Shown: positions 25,928 to 34,580 of the stretch, piece by piece
Numbering within the stretch: the stretch's first letter is position 1
How the letters are laid out: each line of letters opens with the position of its first letter
Source: Clostridia bacterium
Lineage (GTDB): Bacteria > Bacillota > Clostridia > Oscillospirales > CAG-272
DNA: 37,444 nt
Direction of reading: 5' to 3'
Assembly: GCA_017461745.1 (NCBI GenBank)
Contig: JAFTXE010000128.1
Span: 1 to 37,444, forward strand
Notes under the pieces: generated by a model
Seen by the model: only the letters and a program-made list of their open reading frames with translations
What the model was told of the DNA's origin: nothing
Databases searched by the model: none
Made by a program: the position numbers and the translations under genes

Positions 25928-26689
25928 ATGATTCAACTAAAAAATTCAGCTCAGATTTCCGCAATGATGGAAGCAGGACGCATCACGGGTGAGGCATTGC
26001 TCGTCGCCCGTGAGCACGTCCGCGAGGGAGTCAGCACAAAGGAGCTGGATACGGTTATCCGCAATTATATCGAGAAGTGCGGCGCAAAGCCGTCCTTCCT
26101 CGGTTACGCGGGCTTTCCGGCATCGGCGTGCATAAGCGTAAACGACGAGGTCATTCACGGAATTCCGTCAAAAAAACGAATTCTTTGCGAGGGTGACGTA
26201 GTCAAGATTGACGTTGGCGCATTTTATAAAGGATTTCACGGTGACAGCGCAAGAACGATTGCCGTTGGAAACGTAAGCGAAGAGGCTTTGCGGTTGATAA
26301 AGACCACAAGAGATAGTTTCTTTGCGGGCGTTGCGGCTGTAAAGACGGGCAACCGTATCGGAGACGTTGGCAGTGCAATTCAGGAATGTGTTGAGGGAGC
26401 GGGCTTTTCCGTGGTTCGAAGATATATCGGACACGGAGTAGGTCACGAGCTTCACGAATCTCCCGACGTACCTAATTTCGGAACGAAGGGGCGAGGCGTT
26501 CGCCTGTGCGCAGGTATGACGCTTGCCATAGAGCCGATGGTAAACGTTGGCTCGGAGGAAGTATATGAGTTGCCTGACGGCTGGACGGTAAAAACCCGTG
26601 ACGGCTCGTTGTCGGCTCATTATGAAAATACCATTGCTCTTACGTCCGAGGGGGTTGTAATAACGACGCTCGTGGACAAGGAATGGTAA
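25928..26689 (+). CDS. map: Methionine aminopeptidase, type I
   Basis: A 253-aa metalloenzyme that removes the initiator Met from new proteins. The five metal ligands are all present: D95, D106, H169, E202 and E233; H77 in VIHGIP matches the substrate-binding histidine. It has no N-terminal extension. The gap after adk is 6 bases, and the ribosome binding site is weak (GAGGCG within the end of adk), so coupling to adk translation is likely. Confidence 0.97.
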   Translation: MIQLKNSAQISAMMEAGRITGEALLVAREHVREGVSTKELDTVIRNYIEKCGAKPSFLGYAGFPASACISVNDEVIHGIPSKKRILCEGDVVKIDVGAFYKGFHGDSARTIAVGNVSEEALRLIKTTRDSFFAGVAAVKTGNRIGDVGSAIQECVEGAGFSVVRRYIGHGVGHELHESPDVPNFGTKGRGVRLCAGMTLAIEPMVNVGSEEVYELPDGWTVKTRDGSLSAHYENTIALTSEGVVITTLVDKEW

Positions 26690-26728
26690 GCTGAAACGTC
26701 ACAGAAAATCGGCAGAGGAGGAATTGTT

Positions 26729-26947
26729 ATGCCAAAGGATGATGTTATAGAGTTTGAGGGTGTGGTTGTGGAAGCTCTTCCCAACGCGACCTTCAAGGTA
26801 AAGCTTCCCAATGAGCATATAGTAACTGCTCATATTTCGGGAAAGCTCAGAATGAATTATATAAGAATTCTGCCCGGTGACCGCGTAACCATAGAGGTTT
26901 CGGTTTACGACCTCAACAAAGGACGCATAACCTGGCGCGCAAAGTAA
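26729..26947 (+). CDS. infA: Translation initiation factor IF-1
   Basis: A 72-aa single OB-fold protein that binds the 30S A site during initiation. [20 protein letters not shown] and [20 protein letters not shown] are canonical. GAGGAGGAATTGTT precedes the ATG. A KOW-domain gene often lies between map and infA in Firmicutes; here the 39-base gap has none. Confidence 0.98.
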   Translation: MPKDDVIEFEGVVVEALPNATFKVKLPNEHIVTAHISGKLRMNYIRILPGDRVTIEVSVYDLNKGRITWRAK

Positions 26948-26971
26948 TAAAGAAAGGGTTGGTGTAATAAA

Positions 26972-27085
26972 ATGAAGGTTAAACCATCCGTAAAGAAGAT
27001 CTGCGAGAAGTGCAAGATCATCAAGAGAAAAGGCAAAGTAATGGTTATCTGCGAGAACCCCAAGCACAAGCAGAAGCAGGGCTGA
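26972..27085 (+). CDS. rpmJ: 50S ribosomal protein L36 (bL36), zinc-binding form
   Basis: A 37-aa protein starting [20 protein letters not shown]. The zinc ligands C11, C14, C27 and H32 are all present, so this is the zinc-dependent form. It occupies the usual place between infA and rpsM. The ribosome binding site (AAAGGGTTGG) is weaker than those of its neighbours. Confidence 0.96.
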   Translation: MKVKPSVKKICEKCKIIKRKGKVMVICENPKHKQKQG

Positions 27086-27121
27086 TTGCCACAAAATCTA
27101 ACAGAGAGGTGAATAAACAGA

Positions 27122-27490
27122 ATGGCTCGTATAGCTGGTGTTGATATTCCTAACAATAAGCGCGTAGAGATAGCTCTGACCTATATTTACGGTATCGGAC
27201 GCAAGAGCGCAAACGATATTCTTGCAAAGACGGGTATAAACCCCGACACACGCGCAAAGGATCTTACCGAAGAAGAAGTTGCAAAGCTTCGTGACGAGAT
27301 CGAAAATTCCTACACTGTGGAAGGTGACCTCCGCCGTGATGTTGCTCTCAACATCAAGAGAATGGTAGAAATCAACTGCTACCGCGGAATCAGACACAGA
27401 AAGGGTCTGCCCGTAAGAGGACAGAGAACCAAGACTAACGCAAGAACCAGAAAAGGTCCTGCGAAGACTATTGCAAATAAGAAGAAGTAA
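27122..27490 (+). CDS. rpsM: 30S ribosomal protein S13 (uS13)
   Basis: A 122-aa protein of the 30S head that contacts the P-site t[23 protein letters not shown], the helix-hairpin-helix around [14 protein letters not shown] and the C-terminal [19 protein letters not shown] are conserved. GAGAGGTG precedes the ATG. Confidence 0.98.
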   Translation: MARIAGVDIPNNKRVEIALTYIYGIGRKSANDILAKTGINPDTRAKDLTEEEVAKLRDEIENSYTVEGDLRRDVALNIKRMVEINCYRGIRHRKGLPVRGQRTKTNARTRKGPAKTIANKKK

Positions 27491-27505
27491 GGAGGATGCA
27501 TTAAG

Positions 27506-27901
27506 ATGGCTAAAGTTGCAAAGAAAGTTATCAAGAGACGCCGCGAGAAAAAGAATATTGAAAAAGGCGCAGTTCATATCAGCGCAACCTTCAATAACAC
27601 TATCGTGACCGTTACCGACGTTGCGGGCAATGCTATTTCTTGGGCATCCGCAGGAGAGCTCGGCTTTAAGGGCTCCAGAAAGTCCACTCCCTTCGCAGCG
27701 CAGATGGCTTCCGAGACAGCGGCATAGGCTGCTATGGAGCACGGTCTGAAGACTGTTGAAGTATACGTAAAGGGTCCCGGCTCGGGACGTGAGTCCGCAA
27801 TTCGCGCATTGGAAACGGTTGGTCTCCAGATCACCATGATCAAGGACGTAACTCCCGTTCCTCACAACGGATGCAGACCGCCTAAGCGTAGACGCGTTTA
27901 A
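27506..27901 (+). CDS. rpsK: 30S ribosomal protein S11 (uS11) with an in-frame TAG at codon 74
   Basis: The frame from ATG 27506 to TAA 27899-27901 encodes 131 positions and matches S11 throughout, from [20 protein letters not shown] to the decoding-region end [16 protein letters not shown], but codon 74 (27725-27727) is TAG. Homologues read ...MAAETAAK...MEHGLKT; here the codon after ETAA is TAG instead of a lysine AAG, one A-to-T change. Literal translation stops at 73 aa and loses the rRNA-binding C-terminal half, which should be lethal unless another copy exists. Possible explanations: a base-call or assembly error, a strain mutation rescued elsewhere, or amber read-through. Frame and homology resume at once, so this is not a frameshift. 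AAGGAGG precedes the ATG. Confidence 0.93.
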
Positions 27902-27925
27902 TCAAAAACAGGAGGTAAAAGAACA

Positions 27926-28552
27926 ATGGCAAGATATACAGGTCCTGCATGTAAGCTCTGCCGCAGAGAAGGAACAAAGCTTTTCCTTAAGGGCGAGAGA
28001 TGTACGTCAGGTAAGTGCGCAATTGACCGCAGAGCATCCGCACCCGGTCAGCATGGCGCAGCAAACAAGAAGCAGAGAGAGTATGGAATGCAGCTTCGTG
28101 AGAAGCAGAAGACAAAGAGATACTACGGAGTTCTTGAGAAGCAGTTCAAGAACTATTTCGAGGAGGCTGACCGCAAGGAAGGCATGACGGGTGAGAACCT
28201 GCTCAAGCTCATCGAGCGCAGACTTGATAACGTAGTTTACAGAATGGGTATGGCAGAGAGCCGTAAGGAAGCACGTCAGCTCGTTCTTCACGAGCACTTC
28301 GAGCTTAACGGTAAGAAGGTAAACATTCCTTCCATAATCGTAAGCGCAGGTGACGAGATCAAGGTCAGAGAGAACTTCCGTTCTTCCGCAAAGTGCAAGG
28401 CACTCGCAGAGGGACTTGATTCCAAGATAGCTCCCAAGTGGCTGAGCGTTGACAAGGCAGGTCTTACTGCTAAGGTCGTAGCTCTTCCCGCAAGAGACGA
28501 TATCGACTTTGACTTCAACGAACAGCTTATCGTCGAGCTCTACTCCAAGTAA
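27926..28552 (+). CDS. rpsD: 30S ribosomal protein S4 (uS4), zinc-binding form
   Basis: A 208-aa primary 16S binder. The N-terminus [20 protein letters not shown] has C9, C12, C26 and C31, the zinc-binding form, followed by the S4 RNA-binding domain ([20 protein letters not shown]) and a C-terminal [12 protein letters not shown]. Its place between rpsK and rpoA is typical of Clostridia; in Bacillus rpsD is elsewhere. CAGGAGG precedes the ATG. Confidence 0.98.
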   Translation: MARYTGPACKLCRREGTKLFLKGERCTSGKCAIDRRASAPGQHGAANKKQREYGMQLREKQKTKRYYGVLEKQFKNYFEEADRKEGMTGENLLKLIERRLDNVVYRMGMAESRKEARQLVLHEHFELNGKKVNIPSIIVSAGDEIKVRENFRSSAKCKALAEGLDSKIAPKWLSVDKAGLTAKVVALPARDDIDFDFNEQLIVELYSK

Positions 28553-28685
28553 GAAGCCCATTGTTTGTACTGTGCGGCAGGGCTTCTGCTTGGCAGTACG
28601 GTACAAATTCAAACAAAACGGTACTCGTTGGTGCCGTGTAACGTTTTTGCTTAACAAAAATTAAAATTAGGAGGGTTTATTTGGA
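28553..28685 (+). promoter_or_regulatory. Gap between rpsD and rpoA with inverted repeats
   Basis: The 133 bases contain TTTGTAC...GTACAAA (about 28563-28608) enclosing a GC-rich region, and a smaller ACGGTAC...GTGCCGT hairpin (about 28619-28638). There is no consensus promoter and no terminator. It may set rpoA output or simply be a processing spacer. Confidence 0.35.
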
Positions 28686-29660
28686 ATGATCGAGATAGAA
28701 AAGCCTAATATTACTGCGGTCAATCTCAGTGAGGATGGCGTTCGCGGAAAGTTTATCGTAGAGCCTCTGGAGAGAGGATTTGGTATAACTCTTGGCAACT
28801 CGTTGCGCAGAATTATGCTCAGCTCCTTGCCCGGCTATGCGGTAACGAACATCAAAATAGATGGCGTTCTGCACGAATTCTCCACTATTCCCGGAGTAAA
28901 AGAGGACGTAACGGAAATCGTTCTTAACGTAAAGGGAGTAATCGCAAAGCTCCACTGTCATGCGCCTAAGACCGTCATTATCGACGTAATAGGCGAACAG
29001 GACGTAACAGCAGGCGACATCAAGTTGGATTCCGACATTGAAATACTCAACCCCAATCACCACATTGCAACGGTAGCGGAAGGCGAGAGATTCTATATGG
29101 AGCTCACCTTTGACCACGGCAGAGGATACGTATCTCAGGAGCGCAACAAGCAGCTTGATGCTCAGACAAGAACGTCAAACGTTTCTGCGCCCATAGGAAC
29201 GATCTTTACCGATTCTATCTATACTCCTGTTTACAATGTGAATTATACGGTTGAGAACACCCGTGTAGGAAACGTAACCGACTTTGATAAGCTTACGCTT
29301 GAAATTCTTACGAACGGAACGATAACCGCAAAAGAGGCGATTTCATTCGGAGCCAAGATTCTCAACGAGCATCTCAACTTGTTTGTTGATTTGTCAGACG
29401 AGGCGAAGAATGTAGAGATTATGGTCGAAAGAGAAGAAACCAAGAAGGAAAAGGTTCTTGAGATGACCATTGAGGATCTTGACATGTCCGTACGTAGCTT
29501 CAACTGCTTGAAGCGCGCGGGCATTGACACGGTAGAGGACTTGACAAACCGTACCGAGGAGGACATGATAAAGGTCAGAAACCTCGGAAAGAAGTCGCTT
29601 GAAGAAGTTATTCAGAAGCTGCACTCTCTCGGACTTGACCTCAGAAAAGAAGAGGACTGA
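28686..29660 (+). CDS. rpoA: DNA-directed RNA polymerase subunit alpha
   Basis: A 324-aa protein. The N-terminal domain (to ~230) dimerises and nucleates polymerase assembly: [20 protein letters not shown] and the VKGPG-region equivalent are present. The C-terminal domain (from ~255) contains [20 protein letters not shown] and [17 protein letters not shown], the helix-hairpin-helix that binds UP elements and activators. Length is normal. The AGGAGG site lies 11 bases before the ATG, slightly farther than usual. Confidence 0.98.
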   Translation: MIEIEKPNITAVNLSEDGVRGKFIVEPLERGFGITLGNSLRRIMLSSLPGYAVTNIKIDGVLHEFSTIPGVKEDVTEIVLNVKGVIAKLHCHAPKTVIIDVIGEQDVTAGDIKLDSDIEILNPNHHIATVAEGERFYMELTFDHGRGYVSQERNKQLDAQTRTSNVSAPIGTIFTDSIYTPVYNVNYTVENTRVGNVTDFDKLTLEILTNGTITAKEAISFGAKILNEHLNLFVDLSDEAKNVEIMVEREETKKEKVLEMTIEDLDMSVRSFNCLKRAGIDTVEDLTNRTEEDMIKVRNLGKKSLEEVIQKLHSLGLDLRKEED

Positions 29661-29722
29661 TCCGCAAGGATACCGAGAAGGCGCAAAGATTAGATTAAAT
29701 ACGGCAAAAGGAGGGAATTATA

Positions 29723-30142
29723 ATGCCCGGAACAAGAAAACTTGGCAGACCCACCGCACACAGAAAAGCTATGATGCGCGGTATGGTAACCTTATTGCTG
29801 GAGAACGGACAGGTTGAGACTACTCTCACAAGAGCGAAGGAAGTTCGTTCGATAGCTGAAAAAATGATAACGCTTGGCAAGAAGAACACTCTTGCAAGCC
29901 GCCGTGCTGCACTCGCATACATTACCAAGGAAGAGGTTGTAACGAAGGTATTCGTTGAGCTTGCTCCCCTGTATGCAAACCGCAACGGTGGATATACACA
30001 GATCTTCAAGCTCGGACCTCGCAGAGGTGACGGCGCTGAGATGGCGATCGTAAAGCTTATCGACTACGTTAAGCCCACGGCTGACGCTAAGAAGGATAAG
30101 AAAAAGGAAAAGAAGGTAGAGGCTCCCGCTATTGAGGCGTAA
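29723..30142 (+). CDS. rplQ: 50S ribosomal protein L17 (bL17)
   Basis: A 139-aa protein near the tunnel exit and the last gene of the operon. [40 protein letters not shown] and [20 protein letters not shown] are canonical. The last ~22 residues form a Lys/Glu-rich tail ([19 protein letters not shown]) beyond the usual core. AAAGGAGGG precedes the ATG, and a terminator follows at once. Confidence 0.97.
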   Translation: MPGTRKLGRPTAHRKAMMRGMVTLLLENGQVETTLTRAKEVRSIAEKMITLGKKNTLASRRAALAYITKEEVVTKVFVELAPLYANRNGGYTQIFKLGPRRGDGAEMAIVKLIDYVKPTADAKKDKKKEKKVEAPAIEA

Positions 30143-30153
30143 GCTTACCGACG

Positions 30154-30188
30154 TGGACTGTCCTGTGGACAGTCCATTTTCCTTTTTT
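30154..30188 (+). terminator. Intrinsic terminator of the ribosomal operon
   Basis: A 10-bp perfect stem, TGGACTGTCC (30154-30163) and GGACAGTCCA (30167-30176), with a TGT loop, is followed by TTTTCCTTTTTTG. It lies 11 bases after the rplQ stop. Confidence 0.93.
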
Positions 30189-30230
30189 GTGTAGAACCCC
30201 AATTGTGCTTTATCGTGGGAATAATATATT

Positions 30231-30664
30231 ATGACTTCGCACCAGCTTCACCCCAGCGTGTCATCCTGAGCGGAGTCACAAAGAAGGAATAAAATTGTTA
30301 TCGTCATATTTTCCCTTGTGACGCAGTCGAACTTTTTGGGAGACGAGGTACGAGTCGAGCAAAAAGCGACGAACGGAGCGCAAGCGGAGTGAGGAAGGGA
30401 TCTACTTCGATTTGTTGCTATCCCTTTTGTGATTAAAACTTACATTCCCTTTGCAATATAAAAGTAACACTTACGCAATGAAAGTTATCGAAAGCCGTTA
30501 GTAGATCCCTGCCTCGCGTTGCTCGTTGCTTTCCGCTCGGTTCGTTCCTCTCCTCACGGAAAGTTCGACTGCGTCACAAGGTATTATTAATTCGCTTCAA
30601 TATAATTCGCGCGTTGTGACTCCGCTCAGGATGACACGCTGAGGTGAAGCAGCTGCGAAGTCAT
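30231..30664. mobile_element. MITE-like nested inverted repeat, 434 bp
   Basis: The 51-bp termini (30231-30281 and 30614-30664) are inverted copies with 3 mismatches; both start ATGACTTCGCA and contain GTGTCATCCTGAGCGGAGTC. Inside lies a second perfect 22-bp inverted pair (30314-30335 and 30560-30581, CCTTGTGACGCAGTCGAAC...). There is no transposase gene, so it would need one in trans. I see no clear target-site duplication. TGTCATCCTGAGCG-type sequences are widespread short repeats in gut bacteria. Confidence 0.8.
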
Positions 30665-30775
30665 GAAAAATAAAATACCTGATAAATCATAATTTAACGG
30701 CATATATGTTACTGCTTAAGAGGCTGATTTCGGAGTATTTGGTTTGAAAAATGAAATGGATTTTTATATAAAGTA

Positions 30776-30804
30776 TTGAAATCGTGAGACGTCTATGATA
30801 TAAT
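30776..30804 (+). promoter_or_regulatory. Sigma-A promoter of the 433-aa lipoprotein gene
   Basis: TTGAAA (30776-30781) and TATAAT (30799-30804) are spaced by 17 bases. The transcript would start with a hairpin CGTTGAA...TTCAACG (30810-30830) followed, five bases later, by six T, a weak attenuator-like arrangement before the ribosome binding site. Confidence 0.85.
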
Positions 30805-30856
30805 AGTATCGTTGAAGCAAGCATTCAACGATATTGTTTTTTCAAGGAGGGATATT

Positions 30857-32158
30857 ATGAAGAAGATTATAGCCGTATTATTGGCTCTTATAACGTTGAC
30901 CGTTTCGGTATTCATGGCGTCGTGCGACCTGACGGATACTACAATTTCCGAGGTTACGGGCGAGGTAACCGAGTCTGAGACCACCGATTCCCCCAATGCC
31001 GAGCCGATACCCGTGCCCGTTGACAGTATAAACGGAAAGAATTTAAGACAGCTTTTTGAGGACTATCTTGAGCTGTGCGAAAACGCAGAGAAAATAGATA
31101 TGTCGTTGACTGCAACGGATATTAAAGATAATGCGTTGGTCACGAACTCGATAAGAATTAAGAGCGATGGAGAGTCGTTTTATTTGTCGGTATCTGAAGG
31201 CAAGGAAAAACGTGAGATCTGGCTGGTCGATGGCATGATATACGTAAACGAAAACGGTGAGAAATACAAATCCGACGAAATAGGGTTGGAGAGTGTGCTC
31301 GGAGACGGCATGCTTAACGAAATATTCGGAGAGCTGCCGAGTGAAATGCCTGAGGCTTATATGAAAAAGCTCGAGACCGTTCAGCTATATCAGTTAGGTG
31401 ACGAGTATTACGCAACCATTATACTTACCGAGGCAGAAGCCGAGTCTATGGGGCTGAGCGAAAAATTTGCCGATAAGGAAACTATTTATTTCAATAAGAA
31501 TGGCGAGATGTATAAGAGCATAACCGAAAAGGATACCTTAATGACGACAACCGTCATAAACGGCATAAACAAGCCTTTGAACATAAGCAAGCCTGCCGAT
31601 GCAAGCTCTTACGTGACGCTTGATCCCGCGGGCGGACAGGACCCCGAGATATACGCTCTGTACACGGCTATTTTCGACAAGGTGGAAGATGCTGAGATCT
31701 ATTGCTTTGACGCAATAATTGACGGCGTGACGACTTTGTCCTACGCTGTAGATATGGCGGGTGACCAGTACGTATACGCTTATGAAGGCGAAAGCTTTTA
31801 TGAGATATGGAAGGTTGCCGGAAAGACGTATACGGCAATCGATGGCGCAAAGCCTACCCAGACTACACAAGACTCAAGTGAAGCCTTTGAGGGTGCTAAG
31901 GGAAATAAAGAAAGCTTTGCTTCCTTGAAGGTCGGTGGAGCGATGATGAAAAATCTGCAGCTTACGTCTGAATACGGAATATATGAGATGACGTTCAACG
32001 TAAATTCCTCGGGTACTACGATAAACTATACCATTAGATTTAATGAAGCTTTGAATGATGTAGAATATTGTATGGAAATAGGCTCGGGTAACGACGCTCA
32101 GACTATCACTTACGTTTATTACGAAATGGGAAATATGTATATGGATATATACGTTTGA
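30857..32158 (+). CDS. Lipoprotein with an internal duplication
   Basis: A 433-aa protein starting at ATG 30857 after AAGGAGGG; the frame is open upstream but lacks support. The signal peptide ends in MASC (Cys23), so it is a surface lipoprotein, followed by a Thr/Glu-rich linker (to ~55). Two similar halves follow, ~57-270 and ~275-433: compare EIWLVDGMIYVNENGEKYK with EIWKVAGKTYTAIDGAKPT. The alternating beta-strand pattern with DGMIYVN-type repeats is reminiscent of LolA/LppX-like lipoproteins that bind hydrophobic ligands (inference, weak). It has its own promoter and is monocistronic. Function is unknown. Confidence 0.85.
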   Translation: MKKIIAVLLALITLTVSVFMASCDLTDTTISEVTGEVTESETTDSPNAEPIPVPVDSINGKNLRQLFEDYLELCENAEKIDMSLTATDIKDNALVTNSIRIKSDGESFYLSVSEGKEKREIWLVDGMIYVNENGEKYKSDEIGLESVLGDGMLNEIFGELPSEMPEAYMKKLETVQLYQLGDEYYATIILTEAEAESMGLSEKFADKETIYFNKNGEMYKSITEKDTLMTTTVINGINKPLNISKPADASSYVTLDPAGGQDPEIYALYTAIFDKVEDAEIYCFDAIIDGVTTLSYAVDMAGDQYVYAYEGESFYEIWKVAGKTYTAIDGAKPTQTTQDSSEAFEGAKGNKESFASLKVGGAMMKNLQLTSEYGIYEMTFNVNSSGTTINYTIRFNEALNDVEYCMEIGSGNDAQTITYVYYEMGNMYMDIYV

Positions 32159-32188
32159 AATAAAAAATAAAAAATTTTAAAAAAACTA

Positions 32189-32217
32189 TTGCAAATCGGG
32201 AAATAATATGATATAAT
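32189..32217 (+). promoter_or_regulatory. Sigma-A promoter of rpmE
   Basis: TTGCAA (32189-32194) and TATAAT (32212-32217), spacing 17. The -35 and -10 hexamers are identical to those of the S10 operon promoter at 13992-14020, suggesting matched expression. Confidence 0.85.
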
Positions 32218-32232
32218 ATCCTATGTTTGACA

Positions 32233-32254
32233 ACCGATGTCAAAGAACATCGGT
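32233..32254 (+). promoter_or_regulatory. Leader hairpin of rpmE (candidate L31 leader)
   Basis: An 8-bp perfect hairpin, ACCGATGT (32233-32240) and ACATCGGT (32247-32254), lies about 10 bases into the transcript and 26 bases before the rpmE ATG. Small L31 leaders that mediate autoregulation are known in Firmicutes; whether this one matches that family is unchecked. Confidence 0.5.
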
Positions 32255-32280
32255 AATATAAGAAACGAGGTATATGTAAA

Positions 32281-32490
32281 ATGAAATCCGGAATCCATCC
32301 CAATTATGAAGAGTGCGTAATTCGTTGCGCCTGCGGCGAAACAGTAACGACCAAGTCCACTAAGGGCGGCGAGATGAGAGTTGAAATCTGCTCCAAGTGC
32401 CATCCCTTCTTTACCGGTAAGCAGAAGTTTGTAGACGCCGGCGGACGCGTTGATAAGTTCAAGAAGAGACTTGAGAACGTAGGTAAGTAA
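32281..32490 (+). CDS. rpmE: 50S ribosomal protein L31, zinc-binding type A (bL31)
   Basis: A 69-aa protein of the inter-subunit bridge. It starts [20 protein letters not shown], and the zinc ligands C16, C18, C37 and C40 are all present. The end [11 protein letters not shown] is conserved. Ribosome binding site GAGGT precedes the ATG. It has its own promoter, leader hairpin and terminator. Confidence 0.97.
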   Translation: MKSGIHPNYEECVIRCACGETVTTKSTKGGEMRVEICSKCHPFFTGKQKFVDAGGRVDKFKKRLENVGK

Positions 32491-32510
32491 TTTCCGTCGC
32501 CCTCATTCTC

Positions 32511-32557
32511 AAAAATAAAGGCAGGCTATGCGTTTTTGCATACCTGCTTTTATTTTT
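32511..32557 (+). terminator. Intrinsic terminator of rpmE
   Basis: AAAAATAAAGGCAGG with ATGC pairs with GCAT and CCTGCTTTTATTTTT around a GTTTTT loop, leaving a T-rich 3' arm. Because both flanks are A/T-rich it may work in both directions. Confidence 0.85.
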
Positions 32558-32627
32558 GGCGAGAATAATGGTCAGCAAATTATAATTTCAAACCAATATA
32601 ACGTAGAAGGCTGAAAGGAATTTTTAT

Positions 32628-33932
32628 ATGCCAGAATTTGAAAGAAATATAGAGGACAGAGCCGTTCTCGTCGGAATAGTGTGGGGAAGTGAAACGCAGG
32701 AAAGCGTAGACAAGAGCCTTGATGAGCTTGAAAGGCTGCTTGAGACTGCGGGTGGAGAATGTGTCGCGAGGCTCACACAGAATAAGGAAAGCCCCGACGT
32801 CAGAACCGCACTCGGCAGCGGAAAGGTAGCTGAGCTTGCGTATCTTTGCGCCTGCAACGACGTAACGCTCGTCGTTTTCGATTGCGAGCTATCGCCGTCT
32901 CAGATAAGAAACATTGAGGATATCGTAGGTGATAAGGTCAGAGTTATAGACCGCTCTATGCTGATACTTGATATATTTGCGCTACACGCCGTAACGGGCG
33001 AGGGAAAGCTGCAAGTCGAGCTTGCTCAGTTGAAATATACCGCTCCGAGACTTATGGGACACGGAACGGAGCTTTCGCGTCTCGGCGGTGGAATAGGCAC
33101 GCGAGGACCCGGTGAGTCCAAGCTTGAGACAGACCGCCGCCATATGATGAGACGAGTTCGCGCGCTTGAGGCTCAGATTGCGGAAATGGACAAAAACCGA
33201 AAGACCATGCGCGCCGCAAGAGACAGAAGCGGAATACCCGAAATAGCCATAGTAGGATATACAAACGCGGGTAAGTCCACGCTTCTCAACCGACTTACCG
33301 ATGCGGGAATACTTGCCGAGGATAAGTTGTTTGCCACGCTTGACCCCACGACAAGAAAGTTTATTCTGCCGTGCGGAGAAGCTGTACTGCTTACCGATAC
33401 CGTTGGATTTATCAATAAGCTACCTCACCACCTTGTGCGTGCCTTTCGCTCGACGCTGGAGGAGGCTTGTAACGCGGATATTCTTATGATATTGATAGAC
33501 GCGTCTGATGAGAATTTCCGTGAACAGCTTGCCGTTACCGAGCAGCTTCTCGTAGAATTGGGTGCTTCGGGAAAGCCGACGCTTTACGTATTCAATAAAT
33601 GCGATAAAGGTATTCGTGACGCAGGTACTCTTGGCGCTGACGTCAGGGAGAATACCGTTTATATCTCTGCCTTGACGGGTCAGGGCTGTGAGCAGCTTGT
33701 GGAAAAGCTTGAAGGCTTTATACTCGAAGGGAAGCGCAGAGTGACGTATCTTATTCCCAATAGCGACGGCGGAGCGCTTAATACGCTTTATAAGAACGCT
33801 ACGGTTGAAAGCGTTGATTACGGTGCTGAGGGAATGACGGTAGTGGTGCTCGCCGACGCGAGAGTTCGCGGAATGATGAGAAAATACGCCGTTGATGACG
33901 TATCAGATGCAGCCGACGAAGATTTTGACTAA
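32628..33932 (+). CDS. hflX: GTPase HflX
   Basis: A 434-aa ribosome-associated GTPase that rescues or splits stalled ribosomes under stress. The N-terminal HflX domain includes TALGSGKVAELAYLCACN and the glycine-rich region RLGGGIGTRGPGESKLETDR (~145-170), followed by a coiled linker. The G domain has GYTNAGKST (G1, ~210), DTVGFI (G3, ~257) and NKCD (G4, ~323). The C-terminal ~70 residues form an accessory domain. The ribosome binding site GAAAGGAA is moderate. It probably shares a transcript with the next two genes. Confidence 0.97.
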   Translation: MPEFERNIEDRAVLVGIVWGSETQESVDKSLDELERLLETAGGECVARLTQNKESPDVRTALGSGKVAELAYLCACNDVTLVVFDCELSPSQIRNIEDIVGDKVRVIDRSMLILDIFALHAVTGEGKLQVELAQLKYTAPRLMGHGTELSRLGGGIGTRGPGESKLETDRRHMMRRVRALEAQIAEMDKNRKTMRAARDRSGIPEIAIVGYTNAGKSTLLNRLTDAGILAEDKLFATLDPTTRKFILPCGEAVLLTDTVGFINKLPHHLVRAFRSTLEEACNADILMILIDASDENFREQLAVTEQLLVELGASGKPTLYVFNKCDKGIRDAGTLGADVRENTVYISALTGQGCEQLVEKLEGFILEGKRRVTYLIPNSDGGALNTLYKNATVESVDYGAEGMTVVVLADARVRGMMRKYAVDDVSDAADEDFD

Positions 33933-33947
33933 AAAGGGAGATTACCC

Positions 33948-34580
33948 ATGGAACGCCTGAATGACAGCTTTACGACGCTTGCGGAGGAGTCGTACGTTGA
34001 GTTTGAGGAAAAGCGCTCGCTTTTTATCGGACGCGCGTTGAGAACCGATGACGAGCAGGCGGCGCAGGATTTTATAAAAAAAATAAAAAAGCTACACGCC
34101 GATGCTACGCACAACGTATTTGCGTACACCATGAATAAGGGGGTGCTGGCGAGATATTCCGACGATGGAGAGCCACAGGGAACGTCGGGAATGCCAACGC
34201 TTGACGCCATAAGAAAAAGCGGCGTTGACAACGCTTGCGTTGTGATAACGAGATATTTCGGCGGAACGCTTCTCGGAGCGGGCGGACTTGTCAGAGCTTA
34301 TTCTCATACGGCGTCGTTAGCTCTTGAAGCGGCAAAAATCGTTACCTATGAGCCATATTCTGAGTTCGTGCTTGAATGCGGATATTCTGAATATCAGAAA
34401 TACCTCGCGTATTTTGAAGGCTGTGGAGTGCTTATAGACGACACGACGTTTGAGGCTAAGGTTACGGTCAGATTTGCGGTCAAACGCCGTCTCGGTGAAC
34501 CTGTGTGCTCCAAAATAACCGAAATGAGCTACGGCAAGGACGTGCCTGCGCTCGTTGGAGAAAGATATGATTATCGCTAA
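33948..34580 (+). CDS. yigZ: YigZ/IMPACT family protein (UPF0029)
   Basis: A 210-aa protein with the UPF0029 N-terminal domain: SLFIGRALRTDDEQAAQDFI, ATHNVFAYTM, YSDDGEPQGTSGMPTLDAI and RYFGGTLLGAGGLVRAYSHT. The C-terminal ~70 residues form the usual ferredoxin-like second domain. The biochemical role in bacteria is unclear; the eukaryotic homologue IMPACT regulates GCN2 signalling at the ribosome. It lies 15 bases after hflX with GGGAG upstream and overlaps the next gene by 14 bases. Confidence 0.93.
   Translation: MERLNDSFTTLAEESYVEFEEKRSLFIGRALRTDDEQAAQDFIKKIKKLHADATHNVFAYTMNKGVLARYSDDGEPQGTSGMPTLDAIRKSGVDNACVVITRYFGGTLLGAGGLVRAYSHTASLALEAAKIVTYEPYSEFVLECGYSEYQKYLAYFEGCGVLIDDTTFEAKVTVRFAVKRRLGEPVCSKITEMSYGKDVPALVGERYDYR

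Larger units (their letters stand above)
30143..30856. other. 714-bp intergenic region: terminator, MITE-like repeat, promoter
   Basis: Apart from the terminator (30154-30188), the MITE-like element (30231-30664) and the promoter for the next gene (30776-30804), I see nothing coding. The stretch 30665-30775 is AT-rich with no clear motif. Confidence 0.8.

Noticed and set aside
26690..26728. Missing KOW-domain gene between map and infA
   Set aside because: The gap is only 39 bases with a normal ribosome binding site. Absence of this gene is common in many Clostridia and not noteworthy by itself.
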